Shown piece after piece: positions 63,498-64,000 of a stretch of 64,000 nt of DNA. The stretch's first letter is position 1. Each line of letters begins with the position of its first letter. A program made the position numbers and the translations under genes. The notes beneath the pieces were generated by a model. It made no database searches. It had not been told where the DNA came from and saw only the letters and a program-made list of their open reading frames with translations. The DNA is from Cheiracanthium punctorium (Eukaryota; Arthropoda; Arachnida; Araneae; Cheiracanthiidae): NCBI GenBank assembly GCA_038373885.1, contig JAWZYV010019433.1, positions 620,001 through 684,000 on the forward strand, read 5' to 3'.

Positions 63498-64000
63498 CTA
63501 ACTTGCCACCAGGTGGCGCAACAGAACGGCGAATTCTATTCCGTTTAGCCGTTTGCTATGCGAATATCATCCAACCGATTTCGATGAAATTTGGTACACG
63601 CGAATATTAGAACACGGAGAATATTTTTCATTATCCCTTTTGCTGTAACTTGCCGCTAAATGGCGCTGAAAAGCATCAACTTCTATACCGTTCGACCAAT
63701 CGGCATAAAATTTTTATACTTACACATTTGAGCACGAAGAATATATTCTAACTGCGCTCTTTTTGATGTTACTCACCACTAGATGACACTGCAATGCATT
63801 ATTATTTTAACTCGCCACTAGATGACGCTGCAGCAGGCCAAATTCTTGACCATTCAAACGGTCGCTATGAAAATCAGTATACATAGCTATTTGAACAATG
63901 AGAATATTTTGGCGTTATCCATTTTGCTATAACTCGGCACTTGACGGCGCTGTAGCAAATCATTACTTTAATTAACTACTAGATGGCCCTGCAGTGTATC
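63498..64000 (+). repeat. ~150-bp tandem repeat array with CTCF-like motifs, inverted copy
   Basis: Reverse-complement relative of the array at 44335-45375: TTTTGCTGTAACTTGCCGCTA, TTCTATACCGTTCGACCAAT and CATCCAACCGATTTCGATGA are the inverted unit words. CCACCAGGTGGCGC at 63506-63519 fits the CTCF core consensus completely. CCGCTAAATGGCGC (63653), CCACTAGATGACAC (63776) and CCACTAGATGACGC (63815) miss by one base; the words near 63935 and 63976 are more diverged. The array continues past the window. Confidence 0.82.

Larger units (their letters stand above)
61846..64000 (+). mobile_element. Helentron-like element (plus strand), open at the window edge
   Basis: It starts CTTATAAATAAAAATGAAAT then TCTGTTTGTTTGTTTGTTTG, the usual 5' style of these elements. 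It continues through three ~242-bp tandem repeats, then a body (62640-63300) that is the reverse of 48240-48920 (CAAAATGGCGTATGTTGGCA, AATGATTTCCTGAAAA, GGAAATAGATTTTTGAAAAC). It then enters the ~150-bp CTCF-like repeat array. No helicase or Rep sequence is seen inside the window; the 3' end lies beyond it. Confidence 0.65.

Overview
The window is gene-poor, AT-rich eukaryotic DNA. Its repeat content looks like an arthropod, and I would guess a chelicerate such as a spider; that guess is an inference from repeat style, not from any host gene. I found no host protein-coding exon, rRNA or genuine tRNA gene that I can support. Almost every short open frame is chance or lies inside a repeat. Four coding relics are recognisable and all belong to mobile elements: an endonuclease (EEP) domain of a LINE-type element (5.4-5.95 kb, minus), a hAT transposase C-terminus (9.66-10.06 kb, minus), a Helitron-type PIF1 helicase C-terminus (41.54-41.76 kb, plus) and a Tc1/mariner-type transposase (54.4-54.7 kb, minus).

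Layout. 0-5 kb: SINE pieces, a TTCGAA-rich tandem repeat and a first hAT MITE (4541-4708). 5-10.2 kb: a CCAAT/X-box cluster, the LINE endonuclease relic, a nest of hAT elements (6780-7955) and a hAT copy with transposase remnant and an exact 8-bp target duplication. 11.6-15 kb: a pogo/Tigger-like element carrying further insertions. 15.6-18.4 kb: a SINE with a 13-bp target duplication, two hAT MITEs and a TTAA (piggyBac-type) MITE. 18.4-23.3 kb: unique-looking DNA. 23.3-24.9 kb: an old repeat split by an AAGCTTGA-rich element that itself carries a tRNA-derived SINE. 26.9-40.3 kb: two copies of a ~910-bp LTR-like repeat, an inverted pair of TIR elements and several short fold-back elements. 41.5-49.7 kb and 58.9-64 kb: Helitron/Helentron-like territory with 3' ends (ACTAG on the plus strand, read as CTAGT on the minus), 5' ends, a helicase relic and tandem arrays. 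50-58 kb: more hAT elements (52385-52522, 53812-54386, 56197-57036), a SINE, a mariner relic and a strong hairpin.

The most interesting observation is that the ~150-bp tandem repeats at 44.3-45.4 kb and at 63.5-64.0 kb carry, about once per unit, a sequence matching or nearly matching the published CTCF core (CCRSYAGRKGGCRS). The motifs lie on opposite strands in the two arrays, about 18 kb apart and pointing away from each other. Other notable points are the many elements whose ends could be fixed by exact 8-bp target duplications, the MITE group sharing one GGCGTAGCC terminus with two unrelated cores, and a head-to-tail Helentron junction at about 49.22 kb. All assignments come from reading the sequence; none was checked by a database search.
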